Below, in pieces: positions 9,104-19,510 of a stretch of DNA of 64,000 bases (positions are counted from its first letter, which is position 1; every line of letters begins with the position of its first letter). This DNA comes from Burkholderia plantarii (GTDB lineage Bacteria > Pseudomonadota > Gammaproteobacteria > Burkholderiales > Burkholderiaceae). Position numbers and translations under genes: made by a program. Under the pieces are notes generated by a model, which saw only the letters and a program-made list of their open reading frames with translations, ran no database searches and was not told the DNA's origin. The stretch covers positions 1,798,001 to 1,862,000 of the forward strand of contig NZ_CP007212.1 in NCBI RefSeq assembly GCF_001411805.1, given 5' to 3'.

Positions 9104-11316
9104 GATTGGACTCCCGGGTTGAGCGGCGCGCCCGCGTGGCCGTCGAGCGCCGCCAGCGGCGATTCGCGGTCGAGCAGCGCGGTGCGCACGAAATGCAGGT
9201 GACGGAGGACCCGCTCCATACGGTGCCGGTCCTCGGCGGGCGGCGCGAACGTGTCGATGGCCTGGCGGGTCGCGGCGATCGCTTCGACGTTGGCGGCCAG
9301 CGCGGCGTCGAAGCGCGCCGGCGTGGGCCGGACGAACAGCGCGGCGATCGTCACGCGGGTGCGGTGGACGGCGATGCGCCATGGCATGGTGGCCGCGTAG
9401 CGCGGATCGGGCGGCAGCCCGGCGAACTCGTGGCGCAGGTCGATGATCGCGTTGCCGATCTCGAGCACCGCGAACATCCAGCGCAGCGCCTCGCGCTGCA
9501 CGCCCGGCTGGTCGGCCGACAGCGTGTGGGCCTGATGCATCAGGTCGCGCGTGCCGCTTTCGAAGCGAGCGCGCAGGCTGCCGCCCAGCCGCCCGCGGCA
9601 GGCCAGCACCACCTGCCGGCGCAGGTCGGCGAACAGCCGGCGCTTGAGCCACGGCGCCGTGGGCGGGATCAGCACCGCGAACGCCACCGCCGACACCAGC
9701 ATCGACAGCAGGATCGCGAGGCCGTTGTTGAGGAACTCGGTGGGCGCGTACTGCGTGATGTTGTCGGGGCCGGCCAGGAAGCTGAAGAAGATCAGGTAGC
9801 CCATCCCGTGCGCGCCCGTCTTCGGCCGCGTGGTCAGCCAGAGGCCGATCGACAGCAGCGGCGTGAGCGCCACGCACAGCATCGGGAAGCCGTCGATGCG
9901 CGGATAGATGCCGAACATCAGCAGCATGCCCATCAGCACGCCGAGCGTTGCGCCCAGGCCCATCTGGATCGACATCGCGCTCGGTCGCGGCGAGATCGAC
10001 ACCAGCGCGCAGGTGGCCGCCGCGTTCAGCACCAGCATCACGCCGCTCGGCCAGGCGCTGGCGATCCAGAACCAGCCGAGGATCAGGATCACGGTCGCGG
10101 TGCGGATGCCGGCGATCAGCGAGGCGGTCAGGTTGGTCTTCGGCTCGAAGTGCTCGATCCAGTGCTCGCGCTCGTGCGTTTCGCTCGCGAGCGAGCCGTA
10201 GGTGGCGGCGTAGTCGTGCAGGTCCGAGACGAAGCGGTAGAGCAGCTCGGCGGCCGTGTCGAAATCGAGCAGCGGGAAATCGGGCTGCGTCTCGAGCTGC
10301 GCGCGCGTCGCGCGGATCCGCGCCGGCAGCGCGTCGCGATAGGCGCGCAGCGGGCCGGCCGCGCGCGCGGCGTCGGCGGCGGTGCGTACCGGCTCGCCGT
10401 CGGGTTCGAGCAGCGGCGCGATCTCGCGGTAGTACGGCTCCAGCGCGACCACGGCGGCCGCATCGTGCGACTCGCGCAGGCGGTTCATCAACTGGTGCAG
10501 CGCGTGAAAGCGGCTCGACACCATCATGAATTCACTGTTCAGGCGCGACAGCCGGCCGTTGCGCGAGCGCTGTTCGTGGTTCTCGAACACGGCCATGCTG
10601 CGGGCGGCCTCGAAGCCGATCACGTCGGCCACGAAACTCGTATGCACGCTCTCGATGTGCGCGCGCTCAAGCTTGCCGGACAGCACCGCGGCGACGTAAT
10701 CGACGAACGAGGCGAAGCGCCGGCGCAGCGTGGTGCGCATCTGCTCGCCCGTGTAGCGCGGGAACACCAGCGCGCTGACGAGGCCGGCCGACAGGATCCC
10801 CACCACGATCTCGGCCACCCGCGTGAGCGCGCTCATGAACGCCGTGTCGGGCTGCTGCGAGGCGGGCAGGCCGATCAGCGCGGCGGTGTAGCCGGCCAGC
10901 AGGAAGCCGTAGCTGCGGAAGTTGCGGTTGCGCGTGGCGCCGGCGTTGCAGACCGCGATCCACAGCGCCAGCGCGACCAGGAACAGCACCGGCTGCTGCG
11001 GAAACAGGCCGACCAGGGTCAGCGTCGCGATGAGGCCGACCAGCGTGCCCAGCAGCCGGTAGAAGCTCTTGGCGAGCACCGCGCCGCTTTGCGGCTGCAT
11101 CACGATGAAGACGGTGGTCATGGCCGTCTTCGGCGCGGGCAGGTCGAGCACCATCGACACGCCGAGCGCGATGAAGGCCGCCGTGAGCGCCTTGGCGACG
11201 TAGAGCCACGCGTTGCCGTCGGTGCGCGTCCAGTCGGCGACGGCCGAGCCCAGCACGGCGAGGCGCGAGTGGCCGGGCGGCGGCGGGGCGTGGCGGGATG
11301 ACGAGGGAGCGGACAT
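9100..11316 (-). CDS. FUSC-family inner-membrane efflux pump (AaeB / fusaric acid resistance type)
   Basis: 738-residue pump, the usual family length, with two sets of about six transmembrane helices (about 40-190 and 370-530), each followed by a cytosolic helical domain. FUSC/AaeB pumps expel aromatic carboxylic acids such as p-hydroxybenzoate or fusaric acid. Family-like segments are KTAMTTVFIVMQPQSGAVLAKS and TKTGAHGMG-like loop KTGAHGMGYLIFFSFLAGPDN (positions near 490). It lies 12 bases after the outer-membrane factor gene and overlaps the DUF1656 gene by 4 bases. The substrate of this pump is inferred only from the family. Confidence 0.92.
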   Translation of the reverse strand: MSAPSSSRHAPPPPGHSRLAVLGSAVADWTRTDGNAWLYVAKALTAAFIALGVSMVLDLPAPKTAMTTVFIVMQPQSGAVLAKSFYRLLGTLVGLIATLTLVGLFPQQPVLFLVALALWIAVCNAGATRNRNFRSYGFLLAGYTAALIGLPASQQPDTAFMSALTRVAEIVVGILSAGLVSALVFPRYTGEQMRTTLRRRFASFVDYVAAVLSGKLERAHIESVHTSFVADVIGFEAARSMAVFENHEQRSRNGRLSRLNSEFMMVSSRFHALHQLMNRLRESHDAAAVVALEPYYREIAPLLEPDGEPVRTAADAARAAGPLRAYRDALPARIRATRAQLETQPDFPLLDFDTAAELLYRFVSDLHDYAATYGSLASETHEREHWIEHFEPKTNLTASLIAGIRTATVILILGWFWIASAWPSGVMLVLNAAATCALVSISPRPSAMSIQMGLGATLGVLMGMLLMFGIYPRIDGFPMLCVALTPLLSIGLWLTTRPKTGAHGMGYLIFFSFLAGPDNITQYAPTEFLNNGLAILLSMLVSAVAFAVLIPPTAPWLKRRLFADLRRQVVLACRGRLGGSLRARFESGTRDLMHQAHTLSADQPGVQREALRWMFAVLEIGNAIIDLRHEFAGLPPDPRYAATMPWRIAVHRTRVTIAALFVRPTPARFDAALAANVEAIAATRQAIDTFAPPAEDRHRMERVLRHLHFVRTALLDRESPLAALDGHAGAPLNPGVQS

Positions 11317-11328
11317 CGCGGGTCTCCG

Positions 11329-13071
11329 TCAGTGGGCGGCCGGCACGGTGGCGCGGGCGGGGGCGGCGGTTGCCGGGGCTGGTGAAACCGCCGGCGAAGC
11401 GGTTGACGAGGCGGCGCGGCCCGCTTCGCCGGTGGCGGGGCGCGCGTGCCGGACGACCGCTTTCGGCGCGGCCGGCCGCGGGGCCGTCGGCGCGCTCGCC
11501 GCGACGGGGGCCGACGCGCCGGATCCGGCCGCCGACGAAGCAGCGACAGCGGGCGAGGCGACCGCCGGCGCCGCGGCCTGCGCCGGCGCGTCGTCGGGCG
11601 TTTCGAGCCCGCCGCCGAGCGCGGCCATCAGCGATGCATGCGCGGCGAGCCGTTCGGCCTCGATGCGCGTGCGGTTCTCCTGCGCGCGCAGCAGCTGCGA
11701 TTGCGCGACCAGCACGTTCACGTAGTCGGTCAGCCCGCGCTTGAAGCCCTGGTGCGAGAGATCGAAGGTACGGCGCGTGAGCGACACCGAGCGGGCCGCG
11801 TCCTCGCGCTGCGTGTCGAGCGAACGGATCCGCACGACGTCGTCGGCGATGTCCTTCAGCGCCGAGACGAGCGTCTGGTTGTAGTGGTCGACGGCCTCGT
11901 CGTAGCCGGCCGAGGCGGCGCCCAGCTGCGCGCGCAGCCGCCCGCCCTCGAAGATCGGCAGCGTCAGCGCGGGGCCGGCCGACCAGCCGCCGTTCATCGA
12001 ACGCAGGAAGCCGGCGAACGCGGAGCCGACGCCGAAGCCGCCCAGCGAGGCGAGCAGGTCGACGTTCGGATAGAACTGCGCCTTCGCCACGTCGATCCCG
12101 CGCGCCTGCGCGTCGACCAGCCAGCGCGCGGCCACCACGTCGGGGCGTCGGCCGATCAGCTCGGCCGGCAGCGCCGAGGGCAGGCCCGCCGGCGCCGTCA
12201 GCGACAGCGTCGGGCGCGTCAGCGCATCACCCGCGCCGGGACCCTTGCCGGCCAGCGCGGCCAGTTGGTGGCGGCCGAGCTGCACGGCTTCCTCGATGCT
12301 GTCGATCTGCCGCGAGTAGTCGGGCAGCGGCGCCTCGGCCTGGCTGACCTCGAGCTGGGTACCGATGCCGGCGCGCAGGCGCTTGCGGGCGAGTTCGAGC
12401 AGTTCGTTCTGGCGGTCGTAGGCCTGGTGGGCGATGTCGAGTAGCGCGAAGTTCTTCGCCAGCTCGATGTAGGTGCGCGTGACGTTGACCTCGAGTTCGA
12501 GCCGCGCGGCGCGCGCGTCGGCCGCCTGGGCCCGCGCCGCGTCGAGCGCGCGCTCGGCGTTGTTCTTGTCCTTGCCCCACAGGTCGAGGTGATAGGACAG
12601 GTTCAGCGTGCCGCTGTTGTTCCAGGTGTTGCTGTTGGCGAGCGTGCCCGGCCCGTAGAAATAATCGTCGGGCCAGTGCTTGCGCTGCAGCGCGAGTTCG
12701 CCGTCGAGCTGCGGCAGCTCGTCGGCGTGCGCGACGCTCGCCACCGCCTGCGCCTGGCGCACGCGCGCCTGCGCGGCGGCCAGCGACGGATTGCCCGCTT
12801 GTGCGCTCGCAATCCATGCGTCAAGTTGCGGGTCGCCATAGGCGCGCCACCAGTCGGCATTCGGCCAGCCCGCGTCGTGGTTGGCGGCGCGGATGGCGGC
12901 TCCCGCATCGAGTGCGGACGCCTCGACTTTCGACGCCTGCGGCTCAACATGACCCATGCTCGCGCATCCAGCCATTGTTAATAACATTGCAAGAACCGCC
13001 AGTGCGAATGTCCCTTTTGTTGCCCGAGACTGCACGATTTTCTCCCATTCGGATAAAGATGACCCGGACAT
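11329..13071 (-). CDS. RND/FUSC-type outer-membrane efflux lipoprotein (OprM/NodT family)
   Basis: Outer-membrane channel subunit with duplicated TolC-type repeats, 580 residues from the ATG at 13071. A signal sequence with lipobox LLTMAGC indicates a lipoprotein. Family hallmarks are PNADWWRAYGDPQLDAWI, ELIGRRPDVVAARWLVDAQ and AGPALTLPIFEGGRLRAQLGAA. An in-frame ATG at 13122 is possible, and neither start has a clear ribosome site. The last ~90 residues are an Ala/Pro/Ser-rich tail with basic residues, beyond the usual OprM end. It is the first gene of the four-gene efflux operon and divergent from the LysR regulator. Confidence 0.9.
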   Translation of the reverse strand: MSGSSLSEWEKIVQSRATKGTFALAVLAMLLTMAGCASMGHVEPQASKVEASALDAGAAIRAANHDAGWPNADWWRAYGDPQLDAWIASAQAGNPSLAAAQARVRQAQAVASVAHADELPQLDGELALQRKHWPDDYFYGPGTLANSNTWNNSGTLNLSYHLDLWGKDKNNAERALDAARAQAADARAARLELEVNVTRTYIELAKNFALLDIAHQAYDRQNELLELARKRLRAGIGTQLEVSQAEAPLPDYSRQIDSIEEAVQLGRHQLAALAGKGPGAGDALTRPTLSLTAPAGLPSALPAELIGRRPDVVAARWLVDAQARGIDVAKAQFYPNVDLLASLGGFGVGSAFAGFLRSMNGGWSAGPALTLPIFEGGRLRAQLGAASAGYDEAVDHYNQTLVSALKDIADDVVRIRSLDTQREDAARSVSLTRRTFDLSHQGFKRGLTDYVNVLVAQSQLLRAQENRTRIEAERLAAHASLMAALGGGLETPDDAPAQAAAPAVASPAVAASSAAGSGASAPVAASAPTAPRPAAPKAVVRHARPATGEAGRAASSTASPAVSPAPATAAPARATVPAAH

Positions 13072-13144
13072 GATTATATTTTTCCGTTTATTCCCGAATA
13101 AGCCCGTAAGGGTGCAAGGCATTTTTACGTTTTCTGAGATAATA

Positions 13145-13163
13145 TTGCTTCTGCTTTGTGCAA
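13145..13163. promoter_or_regulatory. Likely LysR-type operator (TTGC-N11-GCAA)
   Basis: In the AT-rich 122-base gap between the divergent efflux operon and LysR gene, TTGC (13145-13148) and GCAA (13160-13163) form a dyad with an 11-base centre. This fits the T-N11-A pattern bound by LysR-type regulators. Confidence 0.5.
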
Positions 13164-13193
13164 CAATCTGCTCGCATTAAAGGGGGAATCGGT

Positions 13194-14135
13194 ATGGATA
13201 CGCTTCAGAACATGCGTGTATTCGTGCGCGTGGTCGATGCGGGCAGCTTCACCGCGGCCGCTCAACAGCTGAATTCGACCACCGCCTACGCCTCGCGCGC
13301 GGTGTCGGATCTGGAGGCGCACCTGCGCACTCGTCTGCTGAATCGCACCACGCGCCGGATCGCGCTGACCGAGGCCGGCGAGCGCTACCTGCAGCGCTGC
13401 GAGCAGATCCTCGCCTACGTCGATCAGGCCGAAGCGGAGGCGGGCGATGCGCACGCGCGTCCGTCGGGCAAGCTGAGGATCCACAGCATGACCAGCCTTG
13501 GTCAACATTATGCAGTACCAATGATTGCGCGCTACAGGCAGCGTTATCCCGAGGTGCAGGTGGACCTGACGCTCGCGCAGCGGCTGCCCGACCTGCTCGA
13601 CGAGGGCTTCGACGTGTCGGTGGTGGTCGACCGCCACCTGCCCGATTCCGGGCTGGTCTCGCAGCGCCTCGGCGAAACCTTCAACGTCGCCTGCGCGTCG
13701 GTCGACTATCTCGAGCGCCACGGCGTGCCGCAGCGGCCGCAGGACCTTGACGCGCACGCCTGTCTCGGCATGATGGCGCCCGGCTTCGTCTGGGACGAGT
13801 GGAAGTTCGTCGGGCCGGCGGGCGAGGAGCATTTTCCCGTCACCCAGCCGTCGTTTTGCGTCAACGTGGCCGAGGCGCTGTCGGCGGCGATCCGCGAGGG
13901 CATGGGGGTGGGCGTGCTGCCGCTCTACACGGCGATCGCCGGCCTGCGCGCCGGCCACTTCGTGCGTGTGATGCCCGAATATCGTTCGCATGTGATGAAC
14001 ATCTACGCGCTGTATCCGTCGCGTCAGTATCTCGACGCGAAGATCCGCACCTGGGTCGACTTCATGCGCGAGTCGCTGCCGGCCACCATCGAGGCCGACA
14101 TCGAGACGCTGCAGCGCTACACGCGCGTGACCTGA
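13194..14135 (+). CDS. LysR-family transcriptional regulator (probable efflux operon regulator)
   Basis: 313-residue LTTR with an N-terminal winged helix-turn-helix (residues 1-60, MRVFVRVVDAGSFTAAAQQL) and a C-terminal type-2 periplasmic-binding-like effector domain (about 90-300). The ATG at 13194 follows AGGGGGA; the frame is open 12 codons upstream. Divergence from the efflux operon, as aaeR diverges from aaeXAB, suggests that it senses an aromatic acid and controls that operon. That link is inferred from position. Confidence 0.88.
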   Translation: MDTLQNMRVFVRVVDAGSFTAAAQQLNSTTAYASRAVSDLEAHLRTRLLNRTTRRIALTEAGERYLQRCEQILAYVDQAEAEAGDAHARPSGKLRIHSMTSLGQHYAVPMIARYRQRYPEVQVDLTLAQRLPDLLDEGFDVSVVVDRHLPDSGLVSQRLGETFNVACASVDYLERHGVPQRPQDLDAHACLGMMAPGFVWDEWKFVGPAGEEHFPVTQPSFCVNVAEALSAAIREGMGVGVLPLYTAIAGLRAGHFVRVMPEYRSHVMNIYALYPSRQYLDAKIRTWVDFMRESLPATIEADIETLQRYTRVT

Positions 14136-14267
14136 GCGGGACCGGCGACCGGCTGCGCGCCGCGCGTCTGACGTTGCTTTTCAGTTCGGCAACACTTTTT
14201 TACGCTCGAAACGCGCGCGATTTGCTACTGTTGAGTCATTGCACTGACGGACTGACGGAGAAAAACG

Positions 14268-14417
14268 ATGAGCGCGCACTGGGTGATGCTGGGTATTGCG
14301 GCCGTGGTCGGCCTGATGGGTGTGATGGGTGCGCGCGATCTGCTGCGCGGCGGCCTGCAGCAGCGGCCGGTGCCGGTGCGGGTCCGGCAGCCGGTGCGGC
14401 GTTCGCCGCGCGACTGA
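14268..14417 (+). CDS. Small membrane peptide of unknown function, 49 residues
   Basis: Reading from the ATG at 14268 gives 49 residues and a TGA at 14415. The N-terminal half is a hydrophobic helix (HWVMLGIAAVVGLMGVMGAR); the C-terminal half is basic and Pro/Arg-rich (RPVPVRVRQPVRRSPRD). A GGAG ribosome site sits 8 bases upstream, and the preceding 100 bases are AT-richer than the surroundings. No family was recognised. A single-pass inner-membrane protein with a cytosolic basic tail is the likeliest topology. Confidence 0.55.
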   Translation: MSAHWVMLGIAAVVGLMGVMGARDLLRGGLQQRPVPVRVRQPVRRSPRD

Positions 14418-14592
14418 GGCGCGGCGGGCGATCCGGTCGCCGCCGCGCGTCGGGTAGGGCCGGCGTTGGCCGGTGCTGCCGCCTCGCGAGCCTTTCGACG
14501 GGCGTGCTTGAAGCACGCCCGTTGCCGTTTACCGCCGCGGTTTCGGGGCAATCGCCTGCCGGTTGCCGGCCGCCGCACGACGGCGGGCGGAT

Positions 14593-15429
14593 TCAGAGCG
14601 TGACGACCTTGTCCCAGGCGAACTCGGGGTTCTCCCATTCCCCGGTGCGGCGGCGCAGGTAGCCGCGCGGGTTGCAGACCACGCGCGTGCCGCTCGCCGC
14701 CGTGTAGTCGAACGAGGTGTGGGTGTGGCCATGGACCCACAGCGCGACGGGCGGCGCGACCAGCGCGTCCAGCTCGCTGACGAAGCCGGCCGAAACAATG
14801 TCGTCGGCATAGCGCGGTGCGAGGCTCGCGCGGTGCGGCGCGTGGTGCGTGACGACGATCGTCGCGCCGGCCCATGGCTTCTTCAGCTCCGTCTCGAGCC
14901 AGGCGCAGGCGGCGCGGTGCAGCGCGAGCGTGTCGGCCGGCGTCAGCGCGCGCGAGGCGCCAGCCGGCGTGTCCGGGCCGGGTGCGCCGGCGGCGGCCCA
15001 GTCCACCTGGATCGCTCCGTTGAAATCGAACATCGCCCGTGCGCAGGCCGTCATGGCCCGGTCGCGCGCGGCGGGGTCGGCGCCGAACAGCGCGAAATCG
15101 GTCCAGAGCGTGGTGCCGAGCACGCGAAAGCGCCCGGCCGGGTCTTCATAGACGTCGCGGTTCAGGTAATGGACGCCATCGAGCGCGCCGGCGGTGTCGC
15201 GCATCGCGGCCTCGAGCGCGCCGAACGCGCCGTCGTAATACTCGTGATTGCCCGGCACGTAGACCACCGGCACCTCGGCATCGAAGCTCCCGGCGGCCCA
15301 GCGCAGGCCCTCGGCGTGGTTGTGGATGTCGCCGGCCAGCACCACCAGGTCGGCCGGCGCGCCGGGAATCGCCTCGGGCCGGTTGCCCTCGAGGTGCAGG
15401 TCGGACAGCACGCGGACGCGGATCGGCAT
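14593..15429 (-). CDS. Calcineurin-like metallophosphoesterase
   Basis: 278-residue phosphoesterase with the five metal-binding motifs in order: SDLHLE (about 9-14), GDIH (33-36), GNHE (60-63), THHAPH (about 194) and GHTHTS (about 235). These hold a di-metal centre that hydrolyses phosphoesters. No signal peptide is present, so it acts in the cytoplasm. The substrate is not predictable. It lies 20 bases after the FAD dehydrogenase gene on the same strand. Confidence 0.85.
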   Translation of the reverse strand: MPIRVRVLSDLHLEGNRPEAIPGAPADLVVLAGDIHNHAEGLRWAAGSFDAEVPVVYVPGNHEYYDGAFGALEAAMRDTAGALDGVHYLNRDVYEDPAGRFRVLGTTLWTDFALFGADPAARDRAMTACARAMFDFNGAIQVDWAAAGAPGPDTPAGASRALTPADTLALHRAACAWLETELKKPWAGATIVVTHHAPHRASLAPRYADDIVSAGFVSELDALVAPPVALWVHGHTHTSFDYTAASGTRVVCNPRGYLRRRTGEWENPEFAWDKVVTL

Positions 15430-15449
15430 GGCGGTGTCTCGCTGGCGGC

Positions 15450-16871
15450 TCAGCGCAGCACCTTGCCGGGATTCATCAGACCGAGCGGGTCGAACGCCTG
15501 CTTGAGCGTCTTCATCAGCCCGACCTCGACTGGCGACTTGTAGCGCTGCGCGTCGTCGATCTTGAGCTGGCCGATGCCGTGCTCGGCGCTGATCGTGCCG
15601 TGGTGGCGCTGCACGTTGTCGTACACCACGCGGTTGATCGGCTCCTGGAACTCGGCGAGGAACGCCTTCGGGTCGCCGCCCTCGGGGGTCTGCACGTTGT
15701 AGTGCAGGTTGCCGTCGCCGAGGTGGCCGAACGTGACCATCCGCGCGCCGGGCGCGACCTGCTGGATCGCCGTGTCGGTCTCGTCGATGAAGCGCGCGAT
15801 CGACGAGATCGGTACCGCGATGTCGTGCTTGATGTTGAGCCCCTCGTCGGCCTGCGCGAGCGGGATGTGCTCGCGCAGGTCCCAGAACGCGCGCGACTGC
15901 GCGAGATTCCCGGCCACCACCGCGTCGGTCACGAGCCCGGTGTCGAACGCCTCGGCCATCATCGCCTCGAACAGCGCGCGCGCATGCTCCTCGCTTTCGT
16001 TGTCGGACAGTTCGAGCAGCACCGTCTGCGCATGGGTGCCCGTGAACGGGTAGCGCAACTGCGGATAGTGCTTGCCGACGAGCCGCATGCAGAAATCCGA
16101 CATCAGCTCGAAACCGGTCAGCAGCGGGCCGGCCGCGCGCTGCGCGAGCGCCAGGAAATCGAGCGCGGCGTGAGCCGACTCGAGCGCGGCCAGCGCGGTC
16201 ACCTGCGCGGCCGGGCGCGGATGCAGCTTCATCACGGCCGCCGTGATGATGCCGAGCGTGCCCTCGGCGCCGATGTAGAGATCGCGCAGGTCGTAGCCGG
16301 TGTTGTCCTTGCGCAGCCCGCGCAGGCCGTTCCAGATCTCGCCCTGCGGCGTCACCACTTCGAGGCCGAGGCAGAGCTCGCGCGTGTTGCCGTAGCGCAG
16401 CACCGCGGTGCCGCCCGCGTTGGTGGAGAGGTTGCCGCCGATCGTGCAGCTGCCTTCGGCCGCGAGGCTCAGCGCGAACAGCCGGCCGGCGTCCTGCGCG
16501 CGTGCCTGGATCTCGGCCAGGATCACGCCGGCCTCGACGGTGATCGTGTTGTTGTGCGCGTCCAGCTCGCGCACGCGGTTCAGGCGCCCGAGGCTCAGCA
16601 CGGCCTGGGTGCCGCTCGCATCGGGCGTCGCGCCGCCGGCCAGGCCGGTGTTGCCGCCCTGCGGCACCAGCGCGACGCGATGCTCGACCGCCAGCCTGAC
16701 CAGCGCCGCGACCTCGTCCGTCGAGCCGGGGCGCAGCACCGCGCCGGTCGCGCCGTGGTAGCGCTTGCGCCAGTCGGTGACGAACGGTGCCGTGTCGTGC
16801 GGGTCGGTCAGGACGTGCTCGGCGCCGATCGCGGCGCGGCAGGCATCGAGGAAAGCGGAAGAAGGGCTCAT
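15450..16871 (-). CDS. FAD-binding D-2-hydroxyacid dehydrogenase (D-2-hydroxyglutarate/D-lactate type)
   Basis: 473-residue flavoprotein of the vanillyl-alcohol-oxidase fold related to D-2-hydroxyglutarate dehydrogenase and GlcD. The FAD domain carries PQGGNTGLAGGATP (near 70), SCTIGGNLSTNAGGTAVLRYGN (near 130) and YIGAEGTLGIITA. The C-terminal substrate domain has the metal-site segment FGHLGDGNLHYNV and HGTISAEHGIGQLK. The ATG at 16871 gives the normal N-terminus; the open frame continues 148 codons upstream but there overlaps the DUF2069 gene. The exact 2-hydroxyacid is uncertain. Confidence 0.88.
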   Translation of the reverse strand: MSPSSAFLDACRAAIGAEHVLTDPHDTAPFVTDWRKRYHGATGAVLRPGSTDEVAALVRLAVEHRVALVPQGGNTGLAGGATPDASGTQAVLSLGRLNRVRELDAHNNTITVEAGVILAEIQARAQDAGRLFALSLAAEGSCTIGGNLSTNAGGTAVLRYGNTRELCLGLEVVTPQGEIWNGLRGLRKDNTGYDLRDLYIGAEGTLGIITAAVMKLHPRPAAQVTALAALESAHAALDFLALAQRAAGPLLTGFELMSDFCMRLVGKHYPQLRYPFTGTHAQTVLLELSDNESEEHARALFEAMMAEAFDTGLVTDAVVAGNLAQSRAFWDLREHIPLAQADEGLNIKHDIAVPISSIARFIDETDTAIQQVAPGARMVTFGHLGDGNLHYNVQTPEGGDPKAFLAEFQEPINRVVYDNVQRHHGTISAEHGIGQLKIDDAQRYKSPVEVGLMKTLKQAFDPLGLMNPGKVLR

Positions 16872-16891
16872 CGCGAAGGTCTCGAAGTCAG

Positions 16892-18021
<1,130 letters not shown>

Positions 18022-18099
18022 CTAGAGTGAGCGGCTATTATAGGGGGTGCGACCGTCGCGACACGCGGCGGCGCGCGTGTTGCCGGAAGGAGAAAGCCG

Positions 18100-19410
18100 T
18101 TGCCGAAACTGAGCGTCGACCTCGACACCATCAAACGCCTTGCCCGTTTCGCCGCCCGGCGCGGTGCGGAGGATCGCATCCCGCAGGTGGCGGGCAGCCT
18201 GACCTTCACGACGATCCTCGCGCTGGTGCCGCTCGTCACCGTCGCGTTCGCGCTGTTCACCGCGTTCCCGATCTTCTCTTCGTTCCAGGCGTCGCTGCAG
18301 AGTTTCCTCGCCGACCACCTGATGCCGGCACAGATCAACAACCAGATCTTCAAGTACCTCAACCAGTTCTCGTCGAAAGCCAAGGGGCTGACCACGGCCG
18401 GCCTGATCGTGCTCGTCGTGACCGCGGTGATGACGATGATGACGATCGAGTCGGCGTTCAACGTGATCTGGCGCGTGCGCAAGCCCCGGCCGTTCGCGCA
18501 GCGCGTGCTGGCCTACTGGGCGATCATCACGCTCGGGCCGCTGCTGTTCGGCGTGAGCCTGTCGATCTCGTCGTATCTGTTCACCAAGTCGCTCGCGTTC
18601 GCCGGCGCGCCGGCCACGTCGTCGTCGTTCGAGTGGCTGCTCACGGCCGCCTCGCTGCCGTTGACGGTGGTGGCCTTCACGCTGCTCTACGTCTACCTGC
18701 CGAACTGCGCGGTGGCCTGGCGCGACGCGGTGGTGGGCGGCGTGTGCGCCGCGCTCGCGTTCGAGCTGGCCAAGCGCGGCTTCGGCTACTACGTGCGGCG
18801 CATTCCGACCTACACGGCCGTGTACGGTGCGTTCGCGGCGGTGCCGCTGTTCCTGGTGTGGGTCTACCTGAGCTGGCTGATCGCGCTGGCGGGCGCGATG
18901 GTTGCCTCGGCGCTGCCGGCGATCCGGATCGGCCAGTTCCACCGGGTCGGTTATCCCGGCAGCGACCTGCTCGACGCGCTGGCCCTGCTCGCGCGGCTTG
19001 CCGAGGCGCGCGACGCCGGCCGATCCGGCCGCTCGGCGGCGCGGCTAGCGGTGATGGTGCGCTGCGGCATGGAAACCGCGCAGCGGCTGCTGTCGGCGAT
19101 GGAGGACCGCGAATGGATCGCGCGGCTCGAGAGCGGCGGCAGCGGCCCGCCGCGCTACATCCTGCTGGCGAGCCCGGAGCGCGTGACGCTCGGGCAGCTG
19201 TTCGACGCGTTCGTGGTCGATCGCGACGAGCTGATGTACCAGATTCAGCGCGGGCGCACCGTGCTCGACGGCGAGCGGCTGGTGGCCGCGCTGACGGGCG
19301 AGGGGCTCGGCGTGACGCTCGCCGAGCTGCTCGTGAACCGTACGGGGCTGGTGCCGGAGGCCGACGACGAGCACGCCCCGGCGGCCGCGCTGCCGCCGCG
19401 GACGGCCTGA
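18100..19410 (+). CDS. YihY/UPF0761 family inner-membrane protein
   Basis: 436-residue protein with about six transmembrane helices in the first ~290 residues and the family signatures QVAGSLTFTTILALVPL, AVYGAFAAVPLFLVWVYLSW and YLPNCAVAWRDAVVGG. It continues into a ~140-residue winged-helix-like cytosolic extension usual in Burkholderia homologues. The start is TTG at 18100, supported by AAGGAG seven bases upstream and by absence of an ATG at the family N-terminus. The old label RNase BN is not supported for this family; function is unknown. Confidence 0.88.
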   Translation: MPKLSVDLDTIKRLARFAARRGAEDRIPQVAGSLTFTTILALVPLVTVAFALFTAFPIFSSFQASLQSFLADHLMPAQINNQIFKYLNQFSSKAKGLTTAGLIVLVVTAVMTMMTIESAFNVIWRVRKPRPFAQRVLAYWAIITLGPLLFGVSLSISSYLFTKSLAFAGAPATSSSFEWLLTAASLPLTVVAFTLLYVYLPNCAVAWRDAVVGGVCAALAFELAKRGFGYYVRRIPTYTAVYGAFAAVPLFLVWVYLSWLIALAGAMVASALPAIRIGQFHRVGYPGSDLLDALALLARLAEARDAGRSGRSAARLAVMVRCGMETAQRLLSAMEDREWIARLESGGSGPPRYILLASPERVTLGQLFDAFVVDRDELMYQIQRGRTVLDGERLVAALTGEGLGVTLAELLVNRTGLVPEADDEHAPAAALPPRTA

Positions 19411-19510
19411 GCGGCGCGGCGACGCCCGGACGTCACGCCGGTGGTTCCGTTGGTGGACCCGTCACGCAATGAAAGCCGGAGCCGGCACGCCCGGCGCGAA
19501 CGTCCGGGCC

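Noticed and set aside
13072..13122. Upstream ATG (13122) for the outer-membrane factor
   Set aside because: It would put 17 extra residues before an otherwise normal lipoprotein signal sequence; kept only as an alternative because neither start has a clear ribosome site.
19420..19510. CCCGGACGT/ACGTCCGGG inverted repeat between the YihY and DUF962 genes
   Set aside because: The arms are about 65 bases apart with no T-run, so it is too weak to call a terminator.
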